Assembly: GCF_012767755.2 (NCBI RefSeq)
Contig: NZ_AP023189.1
Location: 4,094,001-4,158,000, forward strand
DNA: 64,000 nucleotides
Direction of reading: 5' to 3'
Source: Pseudomonas tohonis
GTDB taxonomy: Bacteria; Pseudomonadota; Gammaproteobacteria; Pseudomonadales; Pseudomonadaceae
Position 1 is the stretch's first letter; every line of letters begins with the position of its first letter. Positions 54,971-63,822 of the stretch are shown one piece after another. Under the pieces are notes generated by a model. That model made no database searches. It was not told the origin of the DNA and saw only the letters and a list, made by a program, of their open reading frames with translations. A program made the position numbers and the translations under genes.

Positions 54971-55966
54971 TCACCCCATGATCAGGTTCATCACCAGGTG
55001 GACCATCAGCTCCTTCTGTCGCGGATCGCTCTGGGCCACCAACAGGGCGATGGCCGCGAGGGCGTTGTCGTTGATCTTCAGTTCGCCATCCGTCTTCAGG
55101 TGATGTCGGTTTCGCCTCAGGAACCAGATGAACAGAAAGGCTCCGATGCGCTTGTTGCCATCGGTGAAGGGGTGGTTCTTGATCACCATGTACAGCAGGT
55201 TGGCCGCCTGTTCCTCGATGCTCGGGTAAAGGAACTGCCCGCCTAAGGACTGCACGATATTGCCCAGCAGCCCCTCGAAGCTGTCGTCCTTCGGTTGGCC
55301 GAACAGCTCGCTGGCCTCCCCCCTGTGCATCAGGTCGGCCTTCAGCGCGGCGATGCACTCGGCGGCCTCGCCCGGCTCGATCACATAGCGGATGTCCTCG
55401 GTGAAACCATCGCGGGCAAGGCGTTCGCCGTCGAACTGGTTGAGCAGCACGAAGGTACGCGCATAGCCGGCGATGACGCTCACCAAACCACGCGCCTCGG
55501 TCAGGCTGGCCCGATCAACCAGGCCGTCACGGAACAGCGTCAGGGTCTTCTGCAACTGCCCGATACGCGCCTGCTGCGCCTCCAGCCTTCGCCGGTTGAG
55601 GCTGTAGCCCTGGAGCAGGTGCTCCTTGAGCACGCCGTTGGCCCAGATGCGGAAACGCGTGCCCTGGGCCGACTTGACGCGATAGCCGACCGAGATGATG
55701 ACGTCGAGGCTGTAGTGCGACGTGTCATAGAACTTGCCGTCCGCGGCAGTTATCCGGAAATCCCGGATAGCTGCCGACTCGCTCAGCTCCCCCTCACGGA
55801 AGATATTGCGGATGTGCTCGCTTATGGTTCGTACGTTCTTGTCGAACAGCTCCGCCATCTGCCGCTGGGTCAGCCAGACGGTCTCCCCCTCCATGCGTAC
55901 CTCGGTAACGCTTTCCCCTTCCCGCTGGTAGATCAGAATCGGCAGGGATTCCTGCAAGGCATTCAT
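54971..55966 (-). CDS. RhuM-Fic/DOC fusion protein
   Basis: A 331-residue two-domain protein. The N-terminal RhuM domain (about 20-130) has VWLTQRQMAELFDKNVRTISEHIRNIFREGEL with a helix-turn-helix look, then YSLDVIISVGYRVKSAQGTRFRIWA. The C-terminal Fic/DOC domain (about 215-330) has the core HPFTDGNKRIGAFL: Lys replaces Gly in the usual GNGR, as in Doc-type enzymes. Fic proteins transfer AMP or phosphate to protein targets. No antitoxin-like gene adjoins it. Such fusions are common in mobile or defence DNA. AAGGAAGG precedes the start. Confidence 0.87.
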   Translation of the reverse strand: MNALQESLPILIYQREGESVTEVRMEGETVWLTQRQMAELFDKNVRTISEHIRNIFREGELSESAAIRDFRITAADGKFYDTSHYSLDVIISVGYRVKSAQGTRFRIWANGVLKEHLLQGYSLNRRRLEAQQARIGQLQKTLTLFRDGLVDRASLTEARGLVSVIAGYARTFVLLNQFDGERLARDGFTEDIRYVIEPGEAAECIAALKADLMHRGEASELFGQPKDDSFEGLLGNIVQSLGGQFLYPSIEEQAANLLYMVIKNHPFTDGNKRIGAFLFIWFLRRNRHHLKTDGELKINDNALAAIALLVAQSDPRQKELMVHLVMNLIMG

Positions 55967-56081
55967 GTCGTCGCCCTTCCTTGTGGTGATGGACTCCGCA
56001 GTCTGCTTGCACCCTGCCGGGTGAGTGGCTCGCCGGCCTGTCAGGAACGTCCCTGTTCTGGCGTCCTGGCTCCGACGCCAC

Positions 56082-56197
56082 TCAGCTGGGCACGAAGGCC
56101 GTGATGACATGAATGGCCAGCATCAGACCCAGGCCCAGCAACGTGCCATAGAGGAAGCCCTCATGCGGGTGGCCAACGGTGCGTCGCCCAGGCGCTA
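56082..56197 (-). pseudogene. Fragment of an APC amino-acid permease
   Basis: A degenerate copy of the permease 3' region encoded at about 58600-58715. In translation GFLYGTLLGLGLMLAIHVITAFVP matches GFPYGTLLGLVLMLAILVTTAFVP of the intact gene. The DNA is roughly 85-90% identical by eye over about 110 bp. A one-base deletion (GCATGAGGG against GCATGTGGGG) shifts the frame, and a stop follows AFVPS where the intact protein continues. Both ends are missing, so it is a non-functional remnant. Confidence 0.82.
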
Positions 56198-56301
56198 GCG
56201 CAGGAACATCAACTACCGAGAAATTGTCGCCGTTATCCTGGCGTGACTTAGCGTAAAGGAACGCCCAACCGGCAGTTACAGACTTCGGCAGCCGTAATTG
56301 C

Positions 56302-56328
56302 AACCGGGGCGCCAATGGCGCCCCGGTT
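56302..56328 (-). terminator. Hairpin after the racemase gene
   Basis: AACCGGGGCGCC-AAT-GGCGCCCCGGTT, perfect 12-bp arms, 29 nt after the racemase stop on the minus strand. The T tract is short. Confidence 0.65.
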
Positions 56329-56357
56329 GGCTATTCGACACGCTTAACAGGTCAGGA

Positions 56358-57611
56358 TCAGTCGGAATCCTGCTCGACCGACGCAACGGGTATTTTCGGG
56401 TTGGTCTGACTCCAGGGCGTGTACATGTCGACCATGATTTCCTTAATAACCTCCTCCAACTCCGCCTGGGTCACTTCGGCCCTCCCCTGCCGCCCATAGA
56501 GCACGACTTCGTCATTGGCACTCACATCTGGGATGTCCGTGACGTCCACCATAAAGGTATTCATGGATACCCCGCCGACTATAGGAGCACGCTGGCCCCG
56601 GATCAGCACATGACCACGGTTGCCGAAGGCTCGCCGGTAGCCGTCGGAGTAACCTACCGGGACGTTCGCCAGTCGCGAGGCTCGCTTCAGAATGTGGCTG
56701 TGGCCATATCCCACGCCACTTCCCGCAGGATATTCATTCACTGCCGCAAGTCGACTCTTAAAGCTCATGAGCTTGCCGAATTGCCCATAGGACGAGTCGC
56801 CGTAGAGAATCCGACCGGGCCGCACCATGTCCAGATGAGCCTCGGGTAATTCCATGGTCAGCAATGAGTTGGCCGCATGCAGCAGAATCTCCGATCGATC
56901 CATTCCAGCACGGCGGATCAGCGCTTGCGCGTCGGCCTGGAACGCCGCCAGGCCCTTGCGGATTGCCGTCAGGTCTTCTAGGGCGAAGTGGGTCATGATC
57001 CCCACCGGTTTGAGCCCTTGCCCATGCAGCGCAAGGATATCCAGGGCGCGCAGCTTGCCCTCCTCATCGGAAACCTCAAGCCCGTTGCGGTTCATTTCGC
57101 CCGAATTGAGCGCCAGATGGAATGGCACTTCGCGGCCCGCCTGGCGGGCCGCTTCCGCCAGTTGCGCGGCGGTTTCCGGATTACCCAGGAGCTCTTCGAC
57201 ATGCAGTTCCATGGCTGCTCGCATTTCGCCAAGGGGAGCCGCCCGGAGACGCATGATACGTCCACGGAAGCCACCCTCACGGGCGATTCGTGCTTCTTCA
57301 TTGCTGCCGACGCCGATACAGGGAATGGCCTGCTTGATCACCGCCGGAAGTAGCAACGAGATCCCATGGCCATACGCGTCCGCCTTCATGGTCACGCACA
57401 TCTGGGTATCTTTGCTCAGGCGTGCCTGGAGAGTCAGGAGGTTCTTCTCGAACTGCACCACGTCGATCTCTAGCCACGCGTTGGACCACTGGCTCGCATC
57501 GACAGCTCGAGACTGGTCCAGCTCGGAATGCAGGACCGGCGCACCTTGGGCGGCAAGGCTGACAGCCATGGCCAACAGGCTCGAAAGGAACAGACTTCTT
57601 GTCATTGTCAT
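56358..57611 (-). CDS. Periplasmic broad-specificity amino-acid racemase
   Basis: PLP enzyme of 417 residues with a cleavable signal (about 1-23, LFLSSLLAMAVSLAAQG), so it works in the periplasm, unlike cytoplasmic alanine racemases. The PLP Lys76 is in VTMKADAYGHGISL and the second catalytic Tyr in GSGVGYGHSH. RPGRILYGDSSYG and SMNTFMVDVTDIP follow. Size and export resemble the broad-spectrum racemases Bar/BsrV, which interconvert many non-beta-branched amino acids. GC is lower than nearby genes (32 of 60 at 56701-56760; 40 of 60 at 59161-59220 in the permease). Confidence 0.86.
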   Translation of the reverse strand: MTMTRSLFLSSLLAMAVSLAAQGAPVLHSELDQSRAVDASQWSNAWLEIDVVQFEKNLLTLQARLSKDTQMCVTMKADAYGHGISLLLPAVIKQAIPCIGVGSNEEARIAREGGFRGRIMRLRAAPLGEMRAAMELHVEELLGNPETAAQLAEAARQAGREVPFHLALNSGEMNRNGLEVSDEEGKLRALDILALHGQGLKPVGIMTHFALEDLTAIRKGLAAFQADAQALIRRAGMDRSEILLHAANSLLTMELPEAHLDMVRPGRILYGDSSYGQFGKLMSFKSRLAAVNEYPAGSGVGYGHSHILKRASRLANVPVGYSDGYRRAFGNRGHVLIRGQRAPIVGGVSMNTFMVDVTDIPDVSANDEVVLYGRQGRAEVTQAELEEVIKEIMVDMYTPWSQTNPKIPVASVEQDSD

Positions 57612-57651
57612 GGTCGACTCCTTGTGTTTCTCGAATCGTCAAACGACGGAT

Positions 57652-58494
57652 TCAGATAGATGGCTCCTGAAGCCCGGGGCGAACACCCAATCCCATGGAG
57701 GCGTCGATTACTGCGCCATGCAGTGGCCGCGAGTGGTCCGACGCCAGGAAGAGGATGAGGTGGGCGATCTCAACCGGCTCGATGAGCCGTCCTTTGGGCA
57801 GCCCTGCGATATAACGCCGCCGGGCGTCCTCACTCATGGCGGACAAGGTGCTGGCAAAGAACATCGGCGTTGCCGTCGCCCCTGGGCACAAGGCAAACAC
57901 GTCCACCTTTCCCCGGACCTGTTCAGCGGCCAGTTGGCGCGTCAGGAACGCCACAGCCGCCTTGCTCATGCCATCGGCCAGGCGAAATCCCGGAAACACC
58001 TGGATACCCCCGCCCACCGAGCTGATGTTGATCAACTTGAAAGCGCCGTGTTCATTGTCACCCACCGCCTGGGCCAGGAATCCCTGACACACTTTCAAGG
58101 CACCATCCGCATTGATCTGCAAAAGGCTGCTGTCCTGGGCCGCTGAGTCCTCGGCGTAGGCGCGTACCGTGGCCGCCCCCACAGCGGCGTTGTTCACAAG
58201 AATGTCCAGCATCCCCCAACGTTGACGGGCATCCTCCAGACTGCCGGCGATAGACGAGGCGCAACGCAGATCCAGCGAGTGGGCGGACAACCGGTCCGGA
58301 GCTATCCGCACCAGTTCCTCGGCCTGTGCGGGGGACTCGACACCCGCCGCATAGGTGAAAGCGACCTTGGCCCCGTGAGCCAAGAAGGCATCCACCGTCG
58401 CTCGCCCTATCCCTCCCAACCCTCCGGTGAGAAACACCCGCCGCCCGCCCAGGCTGGCAGCCAGGTCCATGCGCATGCTGGTGAAAGCGCTCAT
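57652..58494 (-). CDS. SDR-fold protein without the catalytic Tyr
   Basis: A 280-residue short-chain dehydrogenase-fold protein. The nucleotide site FLTGGLGGIGRATVDAFLA and LDILVNNAAVGAA are present, as is the Ser region INISSVGGG. But the YxxxK pair is broken: the Lys is in RLADGMSKAAVAF and the residue four before it is Asp, not Tyr. CPGATATPMFF is normal. The activity may be lost or altered. Its ATG overlaps the permease stop (ATGA), and the racemase gene follows 40 nt later, so the three look like an operon. Confidence 0.82.
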   Translation of the reverse strand: MSAFTSMRMDLAASLGGRRVFLTGGLGGIGRATVDAFLAHGAKVAFTYAAGVESPAQAEELVRIAPDRLSAHSLDLRCASSIAGSLEDARQRWGMLDILVNNAAVGAATVRAYAEDSAAQDSSLLQINADGALKVCQGFLAQAVGDNEHGAFKLINISSVGGGIQVFPGFRLADGMSKAAVAFLTRQLAAEQVRGKVDVFALCPGATATPMFFASTLSAMSEDARRRYIAGLPKGRLIEPVEIAHLILFLASDHSRPLHGAVIDASMGLGVRPGLQEPSI

Positions 58495-59897
58495 GCCTCC
58501 TGTCCCTCCCGGATCGCTTCAGGGCCTCGACGGAAATACAGCTGATAGGCCAACGCCAGCAGCACAAGGAATGGCACGCCGAATACCAGGGTCATGCGGA
58601 ACGCCGGCACGAAGGCGGTGGTGACCAGAATGGCCAGCATCAGGACCAGGCCCAGCAGCGTGCCATAGGGGAAGCCCCACATGCGGAAGGCCAACGGTGC
58701 GCTGCCCGGGCGCTGGTGATAGCGACGGAAGCGGTAGTGGGTGAGGAAGATCATCATCCAGGCGAAGAGCGCACCAAAGATGGAGATGGCCATCATCAGC
58801 ATGAAGGACTGCTCCGGGAACACCAGGTTGACCAGGGTCGCCAGGGCGATGCCGGTGCAGGAGAGCGCCAGGGCATTGAGCGGCACTCCGGCCTCGCTCA
58901 GCCGCCCCATCGCCTTGGGCGCGTGGCCGGCGCGGGACAGGCTGAACATCATCCGCGTGGTGGTGTAGAGCTGGCTGTTCATCGCCGAGAGTGCCGCCAC
59001 CAGGATCACGAAGTTGATCAAGCCCGTGGCCCCCGGAATCCCCACCTGCGCCATGACGCTGACGAAGGGGCTCCGGGCACCCTGCCCCGACTGGTCCCAG
59101 GGCACCATGGCGAGGATCAGCGCGAGGGTGAGCAGGTAGAACACCACCAGCCGCACCATGGTGACCTTGAAGGCCTTCTTCACCGCCAGTTCGGGCTGTT
59201 CCGCCTCGCCGGCAGCCACGGCGATCATCTCGATGCTGAGGTAGCTGAAGATGGCGATGATCACCGCGATCCATACCCCCGAAAGACCGTTGGGCATGAA
59301 GCCACCGTGCTCGACGTAGTGATGGAAGCCGTACTCCGGGTTCTGTCCTCCGAATACCAGCCAGGCACCCAGCAGGATGAAGGCGAGGATGGCGCTGATC
59401 TTGATGGCGGAGAACCAGTACTCGAAATGCCCGAACGCCTTGACGCTGATGGCATTGGTGAAGATCAGCACCGAGGAGAACAGCAGGATCCACACCCACC
59501 CGGCCACGTCGGGGAACCAGTGCTTCATGTACAGGGCGATGGCGGTGACCTCGGTCCCCACCGCCAGGACGATGGCCGCCCAGTAGGCGTAGCGCACCAG
59601 GAACCCGGCCAGCGGGCTGATGTAGAACTCGGCGTAGGCGCCGAAGGAGCCGGAGGTGGGATGGGCCACGGTCATCTCCGCCAGGCAGCCCATGAGCAGC
59701 AGGGCGATCAAGGCGCCGAGGGCATAGCTGACGAGCACCCCGGGGCCGGCGAAACCGATGGCGAAGCTGCTCCCCATGAACAGCCCGGTGCCGATGGCGC
59801 CCCCGATGGCGATCATGCTCATCTGCGCCGAAGTGAGCTGGCGCTTGAGCCCCTGCTCGCGAGCCGCGATGGCGGCGAATCCAGTCTTGGTGGTCAT
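58491..59897 (-). CDS. APC-family amino-acid permease
   Basis: A 468-residue, 12-segment importer of the amino acid-polyamine-organocation family (GabP/AnsP/ProY branch). The signature opening is LTSAQMSMIAIGGAIGTGLFMGSSFAIGFAGPGVLVSYALGA; SGSFGAYAEFYISPLAGF and FSYLSIEMIAVAAGEAE are also typical. It lies downstream of kynB-kynU-oprD and before the SDR and racemase. P. aeruginosa has a permease at the corresponding place after kynBU, so tryptophan, kynurenine or a related amino acid is a likely cargo. Confidence 0.88.
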   Translation of the reverse strand: MTTKTGFAAIAAREQGLKRQLTSAQMSMIAIGGAIGTGLFMGSSFAIGFAGPGVLVSYALGALIALLLMGCLAEMTVAHPTSGSFGAYAEFYISPLAGFLVRYAYWAAIVLAVGTEVTAIALYMKHWFPDVAGWVWILLFSSVLIFTNAISVKAFGHFEYWFSAIKISAILAFILLGAWLVFGGQNPEYGFHHYVEHGGFMPNGLSGVWIAVIIAIFSYLSIEMIAVAAGEAEQPELAVKKAFKVTMVRLVVFYLLTLALILAMVPWDQSGQGARSPFVSVMAQVGIPGATGLINFVILVAALSAMNSQLYTTTRMMFSLSRAGHAPKAMGRLSEAGVPLNALALSCTGIALATLVNLVFPEQSFMLMMAISIFGALFAWMMIFLTHYRFRRYHQRPGSAPLAFRMWGFPYGTLLGLVLMLAILVTTAFVPAFRMTLVFGVPFLVLLALAYQLYFRRGPEAIREGQEA

Positions 59898-59931
59898 TTC
59901 GTGCCTCGTCCTTATTGTCGTTGTGCAGGCG

Positions 59932-61245
59932 TCAGAGAAGTTGCAGCGGGTATTCGATGATCACCCGCAGTTCGTTGTTGTCCGCGGTATCGGCACGGGC
60001 CACCTGCTCGGTTGAGCGGATGCTGGCCTGGCGCAGGCGCACGGACAGGTCCTTGGCCGAGCCGGACTGCACGACGTAGCGCAGCTCGATGTCCCGCTCC
60101 CAGCGTTTGCCGGCCTCGCCGTAGCGCTGGTAGGAGCCCGGCCCCCTGTGATGGCTGTCGTCGATGTGGTCACCGCGGATGTAGCGGGTCATGAAGCCAA
60201 GGCCGGGTACGCCGAAGGGGGCCAGGTCGAGGTCGTAGCGCAACTGCCAGGAGCGCTCGTTCGGGGCGTTGAAGTCGAGCACCTGCACCGAGTTGGCGAG
60301 GTAGATCGATGTGCCGGGCTGGCGATCGAAGCCCAGGTAGTCGAATGGCTCATCGCCTCGTACCCGCTGATGCGCCAGGGTCAGGGCGTGGGCGCCCTGG
60401 CTGTAGCGTGCGGAAGCGGACCAGGCGGTGGTGTCGATCTCACCCGCCAGTCGCCGACCCTGGTCACGGGTGCGATAGAGGTTGAAACCGAACGTCAGGG
60501 CACGCGCTTCATCCAGCCCGATACGGTGGTTGGCTCCCAGGTAGTGCTGGCGCCATACGTCCTCGAACCGCGAGGTGTAGGCGGACAGCCCGGTACCTTC
60601 CGCCGGTGTCCAGTCGAAGCCGGCGTAGTCGACCCGACGCGTCTCCACCTGGGCGAACAGGGCCTTAAGTGCGCCGTCGCCATTGGTGGAGTTGCCATCG
60701 TTGCCTGCGGTGAAATGACCGGCTTCCAGCAACAGGTCGTCGCGTTCGCGACTGGCCAGCGAAAAGCCGATGGCCATCGGCGTGAACAGCCGGGCGTTGC
60801 CGGTGCCGAACACGGGGTTCATCGGCGCCTGGCTGCCGTACTTCAGCTCGCTGCGCGAGATACGCAGCTTCAACGCCGCGCCGGCCTCCGTGTAGTCGTC
60901 TTCGGGCCGCCCGGCCGAGTCGACGGGCAGCAGGTCGGTGCCGGTACGGGCGCGATTGCTGTCGAGCTTGAGCCCGAGGCTGGCGTACGCATCGACACCG
61001 ACGCCCACCGTTCCCCGGGTATAGCCGGAGCTGTAGTCCAGCAGCATGCCGTGGGCCCACTCCTCCCGGTAGTTCTGCCCACCGGGGTTGTTGAGCATGT
61101 TGCGGTGGAAGTAGAAGTTGCGCTGGGTCAGCACCAGCCGGCTACCCTCGAGGAAGCCTTCGGCCGGCTCCCCGGCCATCGCCTGGGGGCTGAGGGAAGC
61201 GCAGAGCAAGGCACACGCCATCGGAAAACGGGACTTCATCATCAT
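59932..61245 (-). CDS. OprD-family outer-membrane porin
   Basis: A 437-residue porin with a signal peptide (about 1-24, ending AMAG) and an 18-strand barrel pattern. Features are FLEGSRLVLTQRNFYFHRNM, REEWAHGMLLDYSSGYTRGTVGVGVDAYASLGLKLD, LRISRSELKYGSQAPMNPVF and an aromatic C terminus near VIIEYPLQLL. OprD porins take up amino acids and aromatic acids. Placed between kynU and the permease, it should admit tryptophan or kynurenine-type substrates. The start at 61245 has two further Met codons in tandem. Confidence 0.9.
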   Translation of the reverse strand: MMMKSRFPMACALLCASLSPQAMAGEPAEGFLEGSRLVLTQRNFYFHRNMLNNPGGQNYREEWAHGMLLDYSSGYTRGTVGVGVDAYASLGLKLDSNRARTGTDLLPVDSAGRPEDDYTEAGAALKLRISRSELKYGSQAPMNPVFGTGNARLFTPMAIGFSLASRERDDLLLEAGHFTAGNDGNSTNGDGALKALFAQVETRRVDYAGFDWTPAEGTGLSAYTSRFEDVWRQHYLGANHRIGLDEARALTFGFNLYRTRDQGRRLAGEIDTTAWSASARYSQGAHALTLAHQRVRGDEPFDYLGFDRQPGTSIYLANSVQVLDFNAPNERSWQLRYDLDLAPFGVPGLGFMTRYIRGDHIDDSHHRGPGSYQRYGEAGKRWERDIELRYVVQSGSAKDLSVRLRQASIRSTEQVARADTADNNELRVIIEYPLQLL

Positions 61246-61307
61246 CGACCTCTTCTTGTGGTTATGGGCTTGAGGCTGGGCGCCCTTCCCGGAGCGCCCG
61301 GGCCGGG

Positions 61308-62558
61308 TCAGGTCACCTGCTTGCGGGCCATGAAGCGCTCCGCGCGCCAGGCATCGCTGTCGAGCACCTCACCGAGCGCCTCGGCGGCATCCCAGACATC
61401 GGTGAAACCGGTGTAGAGCGGGGTGAAGCCGAAGCGCATGATCCGCGGCTCGCGGTAGTCGCCGATGACGCCACGGTCGATGAGCGCCTGGATCACGGCG
61501 TAGCCCTCGGGATGCTCGAAGCTCACGTGGCTGCCGCGGCGGGCGTGCTCCAGCGGCGTCACCAGGGTCAGCGGGTGCTCGCCACAACGGGCACGGACGC
61601 GCTCGATGAAGAGGTCGGTCAGTGCCAGGGACTTCTCCCGCAGGGCCTGCATGTCGGTCTTCTCGAAGGCCTCCAGGCCGCACTCCACCATGGCAAGGGA
61701 GGTGATCGGCTGGGTGCCGCAGAGGTAGCGGCCGATCCCCGGGGCGGGCTCGTAGCGGGCCTCCATGCCGAACTGGCGGGCATGGCCCCACCAGCCCGTG
61801 AGCGGCTGCCAGACCAGCTCCCGCAGGTGCGGGGCGACCCAGACGAAGGCCGGCGAGCCCGGGCCGCCGTTGAGGTACTTGTAGGTGCAACCGATGGCGT
61901 AGTCGGCGCCGGAACCCTTGAGGTCGACCGGCACCGCGCCGGCCGAATGACAGAGGTCCCAGATGGTCAGCGCACCGCACTCGTGTGCCAGCGCCGTGAG
62001 CGCGGCCATGTCGTGGAGGTGGCCGGTCTTGTAGTTCACCTGGGTGATCAGCGCGACAGCGGTGTCGGTGCCGATGGCTGCGGGCAACTCCTCCGGCGCA
62101 TCCACCAGGCGCAGGCTGTAGCCCTGCTGGAGCATGTCGGCCAGGCCCTCGGCCATGTAGATGTCGGTGGGGAAGTTACTGCGCTCGGTGACGATCACCT
62201 TGCGCGACGGGTCGCGCTCGGCCTGCACACGAAGGGCCGCCACCAGCACCTTGAAGAGGTTGATGGATGTGGTGTCGGTGATCACCACTTCGTCCTCGCC
62301 CGCGCCGATCAGGCGAGCCAGCCGGTTGCCCAGGCGCTCCGGCAACCCGCGCCAGCCGGCGCTGTTCCAGCTGCCGATCAGGCCTTCGCCCCACTCCTTC
62401 TCCACCACGTCACGGGCCCTCTGCAGCGCGGACCTCGGCCGGGCGCCGAGGGAGTTGCCGTCGAGGTAGATCACCCCTTCGGGCAGGACGAATTCCTCAC
62501 GCAAGGGGCCGAGGGGGTCGCGGGCATCGAGGGCCAGGCAGTCTTCTCTTGTAGTCAT
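61308..62558 (-). CDS. kynU: Kynureninase
   Basis: PLP enzyme of 416 residues that splits L-kynurenine into anthranilate and alanine. Lys227 in [17 protein letters not shown] carries PLP, at the same number as in the well-studied Pseudomonas enzyme. Other blocks are [41 protein letters not shown] and [11 protein letters not shown]. The stop is 62 bp from the porin gene; kynB ends 8 nt before its start. The anthranilate can feed quinolone signals or degradation. Confidence 0.96.
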   Translation of the reverse strand: MTTREDCLALDARDPLGPLREEFVLPEGVIYLDGNSLGARPRSALQRARDVVEKEWGEGLIGSWNSAGWRGLPERLGNRLARLIGAGEDEVVITDTTSINLFKVLVAALRVQAERDPSRKVIVTERSNFPTDIYMAEGLADMLQQGYSLRLVDAPEELPAAIGTDTAVALITQVNYKTGHLHDMAALTALAHECGALTIWDLCHSAGAVPVDLKGSGADYAIGCTYKYLNGGPGSPAFVWVAPHLRELVWQPLTGWWGHARQFGMEARYEPAPGIGRYLCGTQPITSLAMVECGLEAFEKTDMQALREKSLALTDLFIERVRARCGEHPLTLVTPLEHARRGSHVSFEHPEGYAVIQALIDRGVIGDYREPRIMRFGFTPLYTGFTDVWDAAEALGEVLDSDAWRAERFMARKQVT

Positions 62559-62566
62559 GTCGATTC

Positions 62567-63208
62567 CTAGGCAGGCAGGCGACGCAGCACGGCGCGAACC
62601 GGGCTGGCATCGAGATGGGTGAACTTGAGCGGGAGGGCGATCAGCTCGTAGTCGCCCGCATCGACGTCATCGAGCAGCAGGCCTTCGAGGATCGCCATGC
62701 GCCAACGGCGAACGGCCTGGTGCGCTTCGAGCGTCTTGCTGTCCTGGGGGTCCAGCGACGGCGTGTCGATGCCCACCAGGCGCACGCCGTGGCGGGCCAG
62801 CAATTCGACGGCCAGCGGATCGATGGCCGCGAAGGCCTCGGGCCAGCTGTCGAGGGGCGCTTGCCGCCAGGTGCGGATCAGGACCCGGGGCGGCAACCGG
62901 TGAAGGTGCGGTTCCAGTTGCGCAGGCCTTACCAGGCCGCCGGCATCCAGGCAGTGGATGACCCGGCAAGGGCCGAGGTAGGGCGCCAGGTCGACTTTCC
63001 CGATCGCCGCACCGGACGCGTCGTAGTGCAACGGTGCATCGGCATGGGCGCCCGTATGGGGCGACAGGGTGATGCGCCCGACATTGACCGGGCAGTGCTC
63101 GTCGATGTGCCAGCGGCGCTCTTCCTGGAAGGGCGTATCGCCCGGCCAGGTTGGCGTGCTGGCGTCCAGCGGTGGACTGATGTCCCAGAGGGACTGGCCG
63201 TCTTGCAT
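62567..63208 (-). CDS. kynB: Kynurenine formamidase
   Basis: A 213-residue metal-dependent hydrolase of the cyclase family that turns N-formylkynurenine into kynurenine. The signature HxGxHxDxP is present as HTGAHADAP (His51, His55, Asp57), with [20 protein letters not shown] before it. It is the first gene of the kynB-kynU set, divergent from kynR. kynA (tryptophan dioxygenase) is not in the window, as in P. aeruginosa where it lies elsewhere. Confidence 0.95.
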   Translation of the reverse strand: MQDGQSLWDISPPLDASTPTWPGDTPFQEERRWHIDEHCPVNVGRITLSPHTGAHADAPLHYDASGAAIGKVDLAPYLGPCRVIHCLDAGGLVRPAQLEPHLHRLPPRVLIRTWRQAPLDSWPEAFAAIDPLAVELLARHGVRLVGIDTPSLDPQDSKTLEAHQAVRRWRMAILEGLLLDDVDAGDYELIALPLKFTHLDASPVRAVLRRLPA

Positions 63209-63338
63209 GATCGGGCTCCCGTGAAAGGAGGATGATCATGAGTCAGGGGCCGAAGAATGTTCGTGCTATCTTCGTCTCGAAAGCGGCATTTATTCGAAGA
63301 TAATTTCGCCAGATGACAATTCACTGAAAGAATATTCA
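63209..63338. promoter_or_regulatory. kynB-kynR divergent control region
   Basis: A 130-bp AT-rich gap with palindromic pieces suited to an Lrp-type regulator: TTATTCGAAGATAA (63290-63303), a nearby TTCG and ATTC/GAAT pair, and GAATATTC just before the kynR start. Helical phasing of several sites is usual for this family. No single site can be assigned with certainty. Confidence 0.5.
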
Positions 63339-63815
63339 ATGACCCTGGATACCACCGATTTGCGCCTCCTCCTCTGCCTGCAGCAGAACGGACGCATCAG
63401 CAACCAGGAACTGGCGGAGAAGGTCGCGCTCTCGCCCTCCGCCTGCCTGCGTCGGCTACGCAACCTCGAAGACGGAGGGGTGATCCGCGGCTATCGACCG
63501 CTGCTGGATGCCGAGCGCCTGGGAATCGAACTGGACGCCCTGGTGCACATCTCCATGCGCCAGGACGAGGATGGCTGGCACGAGCGCTTCGTGGAGCAGG
63601 TGCAGAGCTGGCCCGAGGTGGTGAGCGCCTTCATCGTCACCGGCCACAGCAACTATGTGCTGCGGGTGCAGGCGCGCAACCTGAAACAGTTCTCCGACTT
63701 CATCGTCAATCGCCTGAATCGCGCCCGGGGCGTCACCGACATCCGCTCCGAGATCATCCTGCAGCAGATCAAGGATGGCGGCGGCGTGCTCGACCTGCTC
63801 GCCGCGCGAAAGTAG
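63339..63815 (+). CDS. kynR: Lrp/AsnC-family regulator KynR
   Basis: A 158-residue Lrp-family regulator. The N-terminal helix-turn-helix is DTTDLRLLLCLQQNGRISNQELAEKVALSPSACLRRLRNLEDGGVI, and the C-terminal RAM ligand domain covers about 65-150 (WPEVVSAFIVTGHSNYVLRVQARNL). It diverges from kynB. In P. aeruginosa KynR activates the kyn genes in response to kynurenine, and the same is expected here. Confidence 0.92.
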   Translation: MTLDTTDLRLLLCLQQNGRISNQELAEKVALSPSACLRRLRNLEDGGVIRGYRPLLDAERLGIELDALVHISMRQDEDGWHERFVEQVQSWPEVVSAFIVTGHSNYVLRVQARNLKQFSDFIVNRLNRARGVTDIRSEIILQQIKDGGGVLDLLAARK

Positions 63816-63822
63816 CGCGCAC

